DNA of 64,000 nucleotides from assembly GCA_947561715.1 (NCBI GenBank), contig OX387202.1, positions 12,413,001-12,477,000 on the forward strand, given 5' to 3'. The stretch is from Ascidia mentula. Lineage: Eukaryota; Chordata; Ascidiacea; Phlebobranchia; Ascidiidae. Made by a program: the position numbers and the translations under genes. The notes below the pieces were generated by a model. That model was given only the letters and a program-made list of their open reading frames with translations. It was not told the origin of the DNA and made no database searches. Below are positions 46,301-56,849 of the stretch, piece after piece; positions within the stretch are counted from its first letter, which is position 1, and the number at the start of each line of letters is the position of its first letter.

Positions 46301-49300
46301 ATGCTGGTGGTAAAAGCGGTTCGAAGACGTTGGTGCCAGTACAAGTCATTTAATTTTAAACCGCAGACAATTATTTGAAAAGAAATTTGCATTTTGAGTC
46401 ACTATTAAACAATCGCATTTAACTGAACAGTTACGTAGTGTTGGAAACTTAATGGCATCATAGTTTATTATCCCCACCCAAAATAAATTTGTGTGTTTAG
46501 ATGGCTTAATAAATGCAACCGCAATTTTTGGACAAAATCCATGCAAAAAACAACCAGCACTTGCTTTAACGTCAAACCAACATTGTTGACACGCTTGAAA
46601 ATTTTTCTCAAGATGTTCGACACGCAGAAAAAAATCGAAGCCCTGATCACAACGAAAAGAAATCAACATAAATTACATGAAAAATGGCTTGAAACAACTA
46701 TTTTAATTTTCGCTGATTTTTTTGTATATATTTATCCACGACCGCACAAATATCGATTTCCTGGTGTATATCGATAAGTGCAAGGCCACTTAAACGTTCC
46801 TGCCCCATCCTACTTCGCAGATATGTCTTTATTCTGCGAAGATTGGTAAATGACCATTCAGAAGAAGCAGCTGTTACTGGAAGCGTCCAGAATATCTAAA
46901 ACGTCCGACGTCACGGTGGCCACGAAGAGGAAAACACTGTGCACCTGATGATACCTATTTTAGCCTAAACCAAACGCGATTTTTGGCAGATTTTGCCTAA
47001 GCCGAACGCGAAATTGGCATGACCAAACTCGAACATCCCCCTCATATTTTTTCTCGATCCGCCACTGCCCCTAATACTATTTGTCAAATCCTGCGACCCC
47101 CCACAACTTGATAAATACACAATTCAAAATCTTGAGCTATCCATTTTTATTATCACTCGTCAATGGGAGGGATGGGATTGCTTCTTTGTAATCAGGTGTT
47201 TAATGCGTGGCTTTGTGGATGACAATGCACATCGCAAATCAGCTGCACAGTCGAGTTAGTTGCTTTTGTCTTCACACTTACAAGTGCAGAAAAGCCAATT
47301 TCACACAAATGAGTTGTAGAAAATGGAAGTAGAGTGTGCAATGCCACGCTGCCAACTTATCTGTACAACTGCACGTATTTCACCCAGAAATCAGTGAGAG
47401 GCATGGCTTCGAAGCCGTCTTTTGCGGTCGAGTTAAACTTTAATTCCAAGAATTGTTCCTGCAAATCTTCCGAAAGAAGGTGTTCATTGAGACAAAAAGG
47501 ATTTCTAGTCACCTTTCAATCTGGCAATTCAGTGCTGGCGAAGATGCGCTTCCATTTCGTTCTTAAGCTCACCCTCCAGGTCAGCATAGTTTTTATCGAG
47601 GGCTGCATCTAGGTTTGCAAATGAAGCCACGTTCCCATGTCGAACTCGACGAAGCCACAGTCCCAGTCTATAAAACCACGTATGATATCGATGTGATTAA
47701 TGCGGTTGCTATTCTTTAATGCAGTTGGTAAAGTCTTGGATGTCAGAGCTTCCCGGTGGATTATGCAGTGAGTGCCGACTGCGTTTGGACTTTTTTCCTT
47801 CATCCTTGTAATAAATCCACTTCGACAACCAAGCATTGCAGGGGCACCATCAGTGCATACACCTACAAGGTTTTTCCATCGCAAAGAGTTGTTGTCAAAG
47901 TAACAAGCAACAGCTTCGAACACATCTTCTGCTTTGGTAGTTGTTACAAGGAGTGTGCAAAACAACATTTACTCCACAATTGAAGTCGTTCCGATGAAGC
48001 GGACATGCACCAGTAGTTGGGACAACTGAGAGAGAGAGAACTGCTTGTCTCTCCCAGCACAAGACTGGCTGCTTTTAGCATGCATGGTTTGATCAAAGCT
48101 TCGCCAATATTGTGGGGTTTCTTTGCTTTGGCAATCATGTACGCTATTTCAAATGAGGCTTCTTCTACCTCAGCAGATGACGTTTGACAAAAGCTTTCCT
48201 CTCCCACAATTTTCATTTTTTTAAAAGAATCTTTTTTGGTTTGAAAATATACTAATGGTTTTTGTTTCAAGCTGGAACGTTTTGTATCAAGATGGCGTTG
48301 CAAGCGACTTGGCCTCAGAGCGGCGTTGCTAAGTTTTTCGAAGCATATTACACATTCTGGTACAACTAGACCTTTAGACGTAGCATCAGTAAACTCAAAC
48401 TGCAAATACTCTGCACTGTACTTCCTTTTTTTAACATTCATGTTATCAACTGTTAAATAATCAGCGTCGGCCGTAGATGACAAAAAAGAAACTAGCCAAA
48501 AAACCAGTAAGCCACAGCTACTGTCGTCGATGTAGTGGTCATTTATGCGTCACAGTAACGCCATTATTGCGTCCCAGAATTTAAAATTTTGGCACCCCCC
48601 TTGTGAACCTTCCACTCCCCCCTAGGGGGTCGCGCCCACCAGTTTAAGAACCCCTGTTCTAGACTTTAACTTTGTGATAATTTTATTGCTTAAAAACAGT
48701 TCATCAAATTGATGAGGTGAGAAATTGGGCCAATGGTGATTTGACATAAAATCATCAAGTAAGATTATTTATGTTTAATGCAATAATTTGATTTTAATTA
48801 CCAGATATGATGGAAACGCCAAGGACCTTCAAATGCTAAACCAAACTTTTTTGGTAAGTCATGTTTTCAGTTTTGTTGACTTACTAGAATTTTGAGTTTG
48901 ACGTCTTCTTTTTTCTCCCATGTAAAAATACCCTGCAAAACAAATACAGGTAGTGGTTGTATATCTGCATTAATATGTTGCTGTTGTTACCAGGCATATC
49001 ATATTTTAATAATTATTGAAGTTGGACAGATTATTATTAGTGATGCACCGAAACAGCATTTTTTTTTATTCGGCCGAAACCGAATATTCTGCAAAAGTTG
49101 CCGAAAAAATTCGGCCGAATAAACCGAAACTAATTTTGTTATCCATCTCTTCAAAATGGCGATAAATTTATACAAAACATGTGCTGAAATGCATCTGATC
49201 CTATCATACAACCTTTTATTGGCACTACTAAGTGCTTAAAGTTGATTTCAATGACAATTAACAAATAAAACACACTAGTACAGTTTGAACTATGATTCTA

Positions 49301-50901
49301 AGCTATACTAAACTTTGCGTACCAGTGTTGCATGCAGCAGAAAAGTTTCGGTTTCGGCCGAATTTTGCGAAAATATTCAGTCGAAACCGAATAATTATAA
49401 AAACCTTGGTTTCGGCCGAACAAATTCGGCAAACCGAGCTTTCGGTGCATCCCTAATTATTATAATTTGCATTAATATAACCTGTATTCTAAACACAGGC
49501 AATTGTCAAGTTTTGCAAAAGAAATATCCACAACGATTGAATCACTTCTTATAACAATGTAGCGAAATCATTTGCGTATATATTATAATTACTTGCAAAA
49601 AATGCTGCATTTTGAAAAAGCCTCTGTTATTTCGTCGTCATATGTTTGTTGATGCACCGAAACAGCAATTTTTTATTCCGCCGGATAAACTAAATATAAT
49701 TTTAGTAGCCATCTCTTTGGCAATGCATACAGTAAAAAAGTTCCGGTTTCGGCTGAAATGGACCAGCTTGCCATATGATAGGCTAAAATTAGGTAAACTT
49801 ACCCAAGAAGTACTTCCGCCTGGTCCCAATTGAGGAGCCTGTTCAGTAAACAAAAAGGTAGCAAATTTTGTAAATTATGTATGTCTGGGTATTGTGCAGT
49901 AATATTTAATACAATAACATGATAGGCAGGATCGCCCCACTGTGCAGGTCCTTGCTGGGCGATCACAGCTAATGTATCGCGAATATTGATCCAAGAAAAC
50001 TTTTGTTTTGGTCATGTACAAGGAATGTTGGGCTTAAAACCTTCTTTTTGATTCAGAGAATGTGACATTACTTACAAACTAGTTGTGGCATCAACTAGGG
50101 CAGTACTTATTCCAAACAACAAATCTTTCTTGCCTTCTGTATGTACATAATTTATTATTTTTTTACACCAGACTTGCCTCAACAAAGATGTATTAGTTTT
50201 ATGCATTCCCATTTCTTAAATTATGACACAACGATAATGAACAAAAGCTGACTTGATTCCGATGAGGACGCAATTAATTTTATCACAAATTTATTCTGCA
50301 AATTTTTCATTTTGCTAATGGTGATAAAATTTTATGGAACATACATTTTTTACAGCCATTGTTTATCTCAATTTGCTCCAAAAATATTAATGCAAGTGTT
50401 TTTGCAGGAAATTTTTATGTTTATTTTTGAGACATCTATGTGTGAAGAGGAAAAATAAAGGAATACCCCAACTTCACCCCAAAACGGAAACTTGAATGAA
50501 TTTTCATGAATTTTGAACCACTGGTCCATTAGGCTTTGTGACTATGTCAGTTCATCAAATTGATAAGGTGAGAGTTTGGACCAATGGTGATTTGATATGA
50601 AATCTTTTCCTTAAGCAAAACGTATTTATATTAAATGCAATAATTTGATTTAAATTGCCAGATATGACGGAAACGCCAAGGACCTTCTAATGCAGGGGTT
50701 CCCAACCTTTTTTGCTGCTCGTACCCCTTTGTCAGGTCAGAGCATTTTTCGTACCCCCCATTTTAAGATATGTTCAATCTCGTTCCCCGGTTGTGAACCC
50801 CTGTTCTAATGCTAAACCAAACTTTTTTGGTAAGTTATGTTTTATTGACTTACTGTAATTTTGAGTTGGAATTTCTCTTCTTTCTCAAATGAAAAAAAAA
50901 A
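39768..50901 (-). CDS. Unknown minus-strand gene of very short in-phase exons (partial model)
   Basis: I do not recognise this gene. Candidate exons, each bounded by AG and GT on the minus strand, are 50901-50854 (FFFSFEKEEKFQLKIT), 49838-49803 (APQLGPGGSTSW), 48932-48885 (GIFTWEKKEDVKLKIL), 48835-48802, 42047-42015 (APQLGPGGQTW), 41434-41381 (KQETRCLDGYDTNGPIFQ), 41153-41094 (NQFSYYIEKYEEDGNGQLFK) and 39822-39768 (NGSGYWFKIDVAYDLDNN). Most are multiples of three in phase 0, and several share a Y-x-x-D/T-x-N-G-x-x-F pattern, as in repetitive extracellular proteins. The 48- and 33/36-base exons exist in two copies, so a block was tandemly duplicated. The phase of 48835-48802 does not fit. Start, end and function are unknown, and continuity across the transposon insertions is inferred. 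Confidence 0.35.
42060..42720. repeat. Segmental duplicate of 49855-50450
   Basis: Long near-identical stretches, for example AAATTATGTATGTCTGGGTA, CAAGGAATGTTGG, AAACTAGTTGTGGCATCAAC, GATTCCGATGAGGACGCAAT and ATTTTTGAGACATCTATGTG in the partner, occur in the same order. It is part of a tandem duplication that includes the flanking short exons. Confidence 0.8.
43403..45558 (-). mobile_element. hAT transposon 1 with exact 8-bp target duplication
   Basis: The element begins CAGCGGTTCTTATACTT and ends AGTTTAAGAACCCCTG. CAATAGAT flanks it exactly at 43395-43402 and 45559-45566. These ends and the 8-bp duplication are diagnostic of the hAT superfamily. The 2,156-bp body carries a broken BED-finger transposase on the minus strand. 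Confidence 0.9.
43534..45295 (-). pseudogene. hAT transposase, broken (BED finger plus hAT core)
   Basis: Successive minus-strand pieces in different frames make up one transposase. A BED zinc finger (CVICFEKLSN, then SRLQRHPDTKH) is followed by FEIAYMIAKAKKPHNIGE. The DDE-like core has LVGVCTDGAPAMLG, THCVIHREALASK and LLFHTAVRWLSKGN, and the C-terminal dimerisation part ends CESGFSALVSVKTKARN. This is the arrangement of ZBED5/SCAND3-type hAT proteins. Frame changes near 43.98, 44.5, 44.8 and 45.0 kb and a stop before the C-terminal part make it inactive. Introns are not needed to explain the breaks. Confidence 0.85.
45716..47067. mobile_element. Nested CAGTGGCGGATC-type element inside hAT transposon 2
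   Basis: It starts CAGTGGCGGATCTAGG and ends GATCCGCCACTG. The hAT sequence CCCCTAAC before it is repeated as CCCCTAAT after it (45708-45715 and 47068-47075), a near-perfect 8-bp duplication. Removing the element restores the reading seen at the same place in hAT 1. 1,352 bp, no conserved protein. Other copies lie at 1-226 and 63330-63990. Confidence 0.85.
47609..48483 (-). pseudogene. hAT transposase remnant of copy 2
   Basis: The minus strand shows the BED finger (CVICFEKLSN, SRLQRHLDTKR), FEIAYMIAKAKKPHNIGE and LVGVCTDGAPAMLG, as in copy 1, but with deletions between them and a rearranged middle. The C-terminal part continues in fragments down to about 47334. Not functional. Confidence 0.8.
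49038..49455. mobile_element. hAT-type MITE, GATGCACCGAAA family
   Basis: It begins TAGTGATGCACCGAAA and ends TTTCGGTGCATCCCTA, with exact ATTATTAT duplications at 49030-49037 and 49456-49463. It has the same family and internal TTCGGCCGAA palindromes as 11886-12262. Confidence 0.88.
49645..49763. mobile_element. Truncated GATGCACCGAAA-family MITE
   Basis: GATGCACCGAAACAGCA is followed by TTAGTAGCCATCTCTTTGGC and TCCGGTTTCGGCTGAAAT, which match the family interior. It then joins abruptly to GACCAGCTTGCCAT of the duplicated host sequence. The second terminus is missing. Confidence 0.65.
49855..50450. repeat. Segmental duplicate of 42060-42720
   Basis: Partner of the left copy, in the same orientation. 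An insertion at about 49900-49985 contains the GGCAGGATCGCCCCACTG SINE-like motif, absent from the other copy. Confidence 0.8.
50693..50803. mobile_element. Very short hAT-type MITE (111 bp)
   Basis: The ends CAGGGGTTCCCAACC and GGTTGTGAACCCCTG are inverted. TTCTAATG flanks it exactly at 50685-50692 and 50804-50811. It interrupts sequence that is continuous in the duplicate at 48820-48850. Confidence 0.88.
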
Positions 50902-50954
50902 CTACAAAACAAATACAGGTAAGAACACAAATCACGGATTTCCTCATACTTCAG

Positions 50955-51178
50955 AGTACCGTATTTTACGGACCATAAGGCGCAATTTAAATCCTTATTT
51001 TTCCTCATAAATTGATCGTGCGCCTTATAAGCCGGTGCGCCTAATGTATGGATCAAGTAGTGCTTTATTGCCTACACTCAAAACCAGTACCGATACTATT
51101 ATTATATAAACCACCGTCTTACACAATAAACTACGGTAAAATACGTTGCGCTCTATAGCCCGGCGCGCCTTATGTATG
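50955..51178. repeat. Putative MITE with GTATTTTACGG ends
   Basis: ACCGTATTTTACGGACC near the left end and ACGGTAAAATACG near the right are inverted. Several GCGCCTTATA and TAAGGCGC motifs lie between them. The boundary and target duplication are not clear. Confidence 0.45.
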
Positions 51179-51629
51179 AACAAAAAACTAATCAAAGCAA
51201 ACAGGCAGATTATATTATAAAATGATGCATATTACCTTCTGGTTAAGCATAGCCATGTTTGCAGCTGAGTATCGCAAAAGAAACATGTAGAACTACCGTA
51301 ATTTTGGGGATGCACCGAAACGGAAATTTTTTCTTTCGGGTACGGCGGCCTATATATTTTTCCATAAGAAAAAAAAACCGAAATGACGAAATTTGTTTCG
51401 GAAACAAAATTTCACAATTTTTGGTTACGACTTGAAACAAATTTGGAAACTAATTTGAGAACAAATATTGTTTCAAAAAATTAAAACCACTAGATGGAAA
51501 CATGGAGGTCACAATTATCAGATTTTGTGTTGTGACGTCAAAATCTACCTTGAAGGAGTTTTGGAAACGAATTTTGTTTCGAAACGCATTCCCAGACGTT
51601 AAACGGCAACTTGGAAACGAAATTTGTTT

Positions 51630-52480
51630 CCAAAACGCAGCGTATTAGCGCCTTTTTCACGCAAAATAATCGAATATCTTGCATATTTTTAGGTGTATAC
51701 CGCTGAAATTCGCTGTGCTATTTTACATTGATATTTTTTAATTGTACTGTAAAGTTAAATGTTGTAGCTTAAGTACTTTTTGAGTTGCAGGTGTCAAGCT
51801 ATTTGAAACGCGAATAAATGCTTGTTTTCATGCACAATCATTGAATATCTTACATATTTTACAATGCACATGTCTGAAATTCGCTGTGCTGCTTTACATT
51901 GATAGACTTTAAGTCTACTGCAAATATAAATGTAGTAGCTTATGTACTTCTTGTGTTAAAAGGGATCAAGCTATATGAAACGGGTCTAACCGAACGCAGC
52001 GTATTAGCGCCCTTTTCACGCAAAATAATCGAATATCTTGCATATTTTTAGGTGTATACCGCTGAAATTCGCTGTGTAGTTTTGTATTGGCATGCTGTAA
52101 GTGTAATGTGAAGATGAATGTTGTAGCCTTAGCTTTTAAATTCATTTTATGTTAACAGGGATCAAGCCATTTAAAACCGGTCTAACCGCACCTATCGTAT
52201 TGTCGCCGATTTTTGAACAACGTTATTGAATGTCCTGTATATTTTACTGTGCATAATGCTGAAATTCGCTGTGCAGTTTTGTATTGCTATGGTGTAAGTG
52301 TACTGTGAACATGTTTTTTGTAGTTTAATTTTTGTGTTGATAAGGAGCAAGCTATTCGAAACCGGCCAACCCGGAAGCATCGTATTAGCGCCCGTTTTCA
52401 CGCAATCCCATTGAGTTTTCAGTATGCATTACTGAAATTCAATGTTCTGTTGTTTACAAACTTTGATAGATCTAGTTGTG
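51630..52480 (+). repeat. Minisatellite of five diverged units, about 170-200 bp each
   Basis: CTGAAATTCGCTGTG or a close variant recurs near 51705, 51876, 52064, 52261 and 52434. Each copy is preceded by a variant of CGTATTAGCGCC, an ATTGAATATC-like block and TGCATATTTTTA, and followed by a GTTGTAG...CAAGCTAT block. There are stops in all frames. Units 1 and 3 are closest to each other, which suggests a higher-order two-unit repeat. Confidence 0.8.
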
Positions 52481-53149
52481 TTGAATTAAATCTCTTTGAA
52501 CAGCATGTTTGCAATGTGTCAAATGAAACGGCTTTGAATAAACGTGAAGGATACTCGTTTTGTGTGGTACTTGGTTGATCAATCTCACCACAAAAGCAAA
52601 TGTAATATTCAGGAATCCACCTGTGATCCTTTTATAATTTAAGTACTATGGTCCTCACAGAAAACCGCTGTAAGTTGGTACCGCAAGTTGAAATGGACCT
52701 AACAATGTTATTGTGACGTAATATGCCTCTTGCGTAGTGCGCGCGTAATACAGTCATAACAACGATACTTATGATTTTTTGACGTTTGTTAGCGTTATTA
52801 ATAATTTGCACTTAATGCGGAATGATCAATGTACCTTACATTAAGAAATATATATTTCTGAAAGTTAAAATTGTTTGCATGGCGTAATTTGCATAAGAAT
52901 ATAACCCCATTAGATCCAGCACACAGTACCCCGTCCCCCCTAGCAGTAGCGTGAAATGTTGGTTATTTTTATATGCATGTATGGAGTGTGTCATTAAAAA
53001 TCCCTCTTAAACCAATAGTGGTGTATTTTAACCCGTGTATTATGACGTAACACCGCATATTACCGTCTCTGACACACGGACCGGCATCGATGTCATTTAT
53101 AACCCTCTACCCCAACCAAGTGGACACAATACGGAAACAAATTTTGTTT

Positions 53150-53375
53150 CCAAAATTCGTTTCGAAAATTTCAAATTTGTTTCGAACCGTTAAATTTTTG
53201 AAAACATTCGGCCGGATTAACAAAAATAATTTTAGTATCCATCTCTTTGGCAATTCATTCAGTAAAAAAGTTTTGGTTTCGGCTGAAATTTGCAGAAATA
53301 TTTTGCCGATACCAAATAATTGCAAAATTTTTGTTTCGGCCGAATAAATGCGAGAAATTCCGCAAACCGAACTTT
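53150..53375. mobile_element. Degenerate GATGCACCGAAA-family MITE fragment
   Basis: TTCGGCCGGATTAACAAAAA, TTTAGTATCCATCTCTTTGG, TTTTGGTTTCGGCTGAAATT and CCGAACTTTCAGTG follow the order of family members at 49645 and 61372. It is preceded by several AAACAAATTTTGTTTC palindromic repeats like those at 51400-51640. Confidence 0.6.
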
Positions 53376-53492
53376 CAGTGGGCCTATATTCAATAGATGG
53401 CGATAAATGTTCTTATTGGGCGTTCGTTGGTGGCCGTTGCTGGAATATAATATTTTGTTAGAAGTTGGGATGAATAGAATAGACGAAAATAC

Positions 53493-53553
53493 TTTTTCTT
53501 TATAACTCTTTACTTTACTGCAAAAAAGTAAAGTAAAGAGTTATAAAGAAAAA
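53493..53553. repeat. Perfect 26-bp hairpin
   Basis: TTTTTCTTTATAACTCTTTA plus six more bases (53493-53518) is the exact complement of 53528-53553, with a 9-base loop. It sits at the left junction of an insertion that separates two parts of a segment that is contiguous at 61.6 kb. Confidence 0.85.
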
Positions 53554-54402
53554 AATCTGTGCTAATATTCGCTGAATACGAGCACAGATGTCATATTCGT
53601 ACGAACCCGAATATTGCGCAAGATTCATGTGCAAATATTTATTTAAGCATAATATGGTTGTGTGATAAAACCGCCAAAGTTTTTGTCTTTTTCGCATGAC
53701 CAATAACGGTAACACACCGCTTATAACGCCACGAGAACTGGCGCAGTCGTTTTTGCTATCACCACGATTGAACAAAACCGGACGAAAATACCGTTGCGAT
53801 TGTAGCAAAATCCCGGTGGTCTAAGATCGCATTATAATTCTGGGCGCTGCTCGTAGCACGGGTTTTCGTCACCAACAGAAGCGCATTTGAAAACAAAAGA
53901 ACGGAAGTCTTGTGTTGTTCAACATTATATTTGGTCAATCATGATATAACGGCTTTATTACGAATATCATTCTTCCTGAACTAAAATAGTTATCAAGGCA
54001 TTGCATAGAGGTATTTTAAAAGCAAGCAAAACATATTCCATCAACGAAACGTTTGTTTCGTTCACCAAGTGCTTCGGCAATGCCACACACGTCCTAAAAT
54101 ATCAAAATTATTGGTCTTTAGGCAAATTTACCAAAAAACAAAATGCTCTTAGTGTGTAACAACGTTTTTGCATCAACAAACTAAATATTAGAGTTATAAT
54201 ATTGCAAAGTCTTCGTGAAAACTAATGTTGAGTAGCCAAGTATGAAACGGGGAAATCCCGTTTCGCCCGTCCGTGAGGTGGTTTAAGTGTCTACCAATAT
54301 ATTCGGGTTCGCACGAATAATGTTTCTATTTATTCGGATTCGCACGAACCCGAATCTTTGTCCATTTGGCACATCCCTAGTAGACATTTCTGCTTCTGTT
54401 TT

Positions 54403-54570
54403 AGGGTGTGCGGATATCATTTGCATCAATTTCAACATATGGCCTTAATGTTTTTACTTACTTGGATTTCAGGTGTTATCGCAGAAATTGGATTTGCTTA
54501 TTTTTTGGGGGGTGATGCACCTTTGATTTTCGTCTCCTGCAAAACAGCTGTTATCCATTGGCGAGTATAG
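54403..54570 (+). pseudogene. TMEM45-like (DUF716) exon fragment, copy 1
   Basis: The reading FQHMALMFLLTWISGVIAEI resembles the WQHSTMYLFFAVSGIVDML stretch of vertebrate TMEM45 membrane proteins. It ends at a stop soon after. A related copy is at 61736-62008. No other exon of the family was found nearby, so this is probably a dead duplicated exon. The match is short and the call tentative. Confidence 0.35.
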
Positions 54571-55169
54571 TGTTAATATGATACTCCACGAAACACGAAC
54601 GTCCCATGGCCAATTATTTGGGCGTTGAAACTACCACGCTACATTTCACATTGTTTACATTTCACTGACACTTACCACATACTAAAATCTTTAAATCCTA
54701 ACCGAAAATATTCGACTGCTGTCATCGACAACTAAAGTTTGTTTCGCTGTATGAAAGCTGTGTACAGCTAAAATACACTCAATCTTTTTGCTTGGGCTTG
54801 TGTAATGTGATAAAAATTCGTTCCCGTTGTTGAACTCTCATAAAATTCGTTTGTGTTTGAACTGAAACAAACGACAAAAGGCTTTAGCCTCGGTACAGTT
54901 TAACTGCTTCAATAAACCTCATGTAAGTTCGTTAATCGCCTTGTATCCGGTACCTCAATAAAGTACCCTTTTTCACGGTAATAGCACACACTTTGCCTGC
55001 GCATAAAATCGACCTGTAACGAATAAATCTTTGTACTGATCTTATGTCTAATTTTACCTTCAGCCTGAAATCCAAGACACAATCATATGTTATAAATAAG
55101 CACGACCCCCAAAGCATGAAGTCGTGTAGTCATACACATTCAGAAAAGGTCAAAGGGTGTTGTGTCGGC

Positions 55170-55870
55170 AATTGTGTCAAGTTGTTTATGAAATCAAAAC
55201 AAAAAAGGTATAGAGTAGTCCACACTAGCCGCCCCATAAACGCCACTTCGAGCCCACCAATAGGTAACTCACTAAAACTAGTTTTGGGCTAAGACGAACA
55301 CATTTTTTGATGCGTTCCTATAACACTTGACGGCCACATTTTTTTTTATACGATCAAATTCGACCAAAACCAAGTTACGTTTCCGTGAAAAACCGTCGTC
55401 TGGCCTGAAACGACGTGCAAAAACGTAAAAATAATTTCACAGCAATGGTTACTGCTTGCATATAGTGTGTTTTGAAAGCAAATTATCCCGGTGTACCAAA
55501 AACATTGTTTGATGCAAAAGCAATAAATGATAATCTAATGCAGGCGTTTGTTGTGTTTGGCCGCAAAAAAGTATGTTTTGTTGTAAAACGAGCATTCCGT
55601 AGTTGCAAATTGCTTTAAATATCTTGCCACGCACGAACATAGGCTTAAAATATAGTGCATTTAGTACATTATAGCAGAACGTTTCGGAAACGGCCAAATT
55701 TTCGATTTACGACCAAATGTACTTTTATATATAGTGTAGTATTATAGAATATTCTAGTTGATTTGTTTTGTGAAAAACTCGTAAAAGTTAAAAACAACAC
55801 CTAAAAGCGGTTTTGCATTACTGCCACAGCGAAAGAATGTAAATAAACGTGCAGAAAAAGCACGATCTCG
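55170..55870. repeat. Segment related to 58030-58310
   Basis: Both segments contain, in order, GTGTC(A/G)AGTTGTT, GCCACTTCGAG, TGCCACA(A/G)CG and AAATAAACGTGCA. They are diverged dispersed copies, function unknown. Confidence 0.45.
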
Positions 55871-55943
55871 TTAATGATTCATTCCGCTAGGTGGTGCTAT
55901 CACTCCGGATTTGAGAGGTATCTAACAATTGATGCGAAAAATA

Positions 55944-56535
55944 CAAATCAACCATAGAAACCAAATTAAGAAGCTTCCAAATTAAATTAAATCTTAATGC
56001 TGTTACAACCAACAAGCATTTCCATTCTTTTGGGAAAATAGATAGTAAACATGTGCGTTTTTTGCAAGAAGCAGGTGGAAACTGTGTGTCATCTTTTTTG
56101 TTCGTGCCCCATTGTCATTGTATACTGGGAAGATGCCATTTCATATTTAAGAGCTAGAATACGACAAAATCTAATTTTAACAGATGCAGAAAAACTATTT
56201 GGAATTCATTCTGATTTGCCAAGTAAACTTTTTTTAAATTGTGCGATGTTATGTGCCAGATATGTGATTTACATGAGTAAGTACGCGGAAACGAACCCGA
56301 CCTTAACGAAATTTGTGAATTTTTGGAACAATCTACGTAACTGTGTATTTTACCTAGCAAAAAAAAGAAATACTGTATACTTGCATAAAATTAAATGGTC
56401 GTATACTGTCTGAAGTATTCAACGTAATTTGTCATGTTTTTTTTTACCTTTTCGCTCTGCTTCCTTTTCTTATGTGTAAATTGTGGTAGCGCAACTTTGC
56501 AATAAAATTGTTGAATACGTTAAAAAAAAAAAAAA
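55944..56535 (+). mobile_element. 5'-truncated LINE insertion with poly(A) and 14-bp target duplication
   Basis: TGATGCGAAAAATA occurs at 55930-55943 and again at 56536-56549, flanking 592 bp that end in a run of A. This is the signature of target-primed reverse transcription. The only coding part is the 3' end of the polyprotein (56051-56413). Confidence 0.88.
56051..56413 (+). pseudogene. LINE reverse transcriptase C-terminal fragment with zinc knuckle
   Basis: It contains CVFCKKQVETVCHLFCSCPI, a CX2C...HX4C zinc knuckle of the zf-RVT type found after the reverse transcriptase of I/Jockey-like LINEs. The aromatic-rich tail includes VIVYWEDAISYL and KFVNFWNNLRN. The frame is open for 120 codons to a stop about 120 bases before the poly(A). 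Catalytic domains are missing through 5' truncation. Confidence 0.75.
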
Positions 56536-56557
56536 TGATGCGAAAAATAGCTTATAG

Positions 56558-56620
56558 CAGTGTTTCTCAAACTTTTTTTCTGCACCGCCCCCCAAAACAC
56601 CTTGGTCATTTAACTACGCC
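56558..56620. repeat. Single hAT-like terminus
   Basis: CAGTGTTTCTCAAACT followed by CACCGCCCCCCAAAA looks like a hAT end. I found no inverted partner within the next kilobase, although a C-rich stretch at 57571-57598 may be what is left of it. Confidence 0.4.
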
Positions 56621-56849
56621 CAACAGAACAGACAAAAAACATTACGAATTTATTTGTTGCTTGTCAATTAATGCGATGGGTAACGTTGGTGAAATGCCAC
56701 CAATTTCGTCTGATTTCTAATATTATAATAACAAACTCTGGTACCACCGAAAATCCTCATTTTCGAATAGCGATTATTTAGCGTTGATTGATGACGCATT
56801 GTGACATAAATAAACTTCGTTGTGACGTCACAATCAATAACTTCTAGTT

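Larger units (their letters stand above)
45678..48656 (-). mobile_element. hAT transposon 2, same family, split by a nested element
   Basis: The ends CAGCGGTTCTTAAACA and AGTTTAAGAACCCCTG match copy 1. TTCTAGAC flanks it exactly at 45670-45677 and 48657-48664. The element is interrupted at 45716-47067 by another transposon. Its own transposase remnant is shorter than in copy 1 because of internal deletions. It lies 119 bp from copy 1 in the same orientation. Confidence 0.9.

Noticed and set aside
51630..52480. CRISPR-like array
   Set aside because: Units are about 170-200 bp and diverged throughout, without short exact repeats and unique spacers; the genome is eukaryotic.
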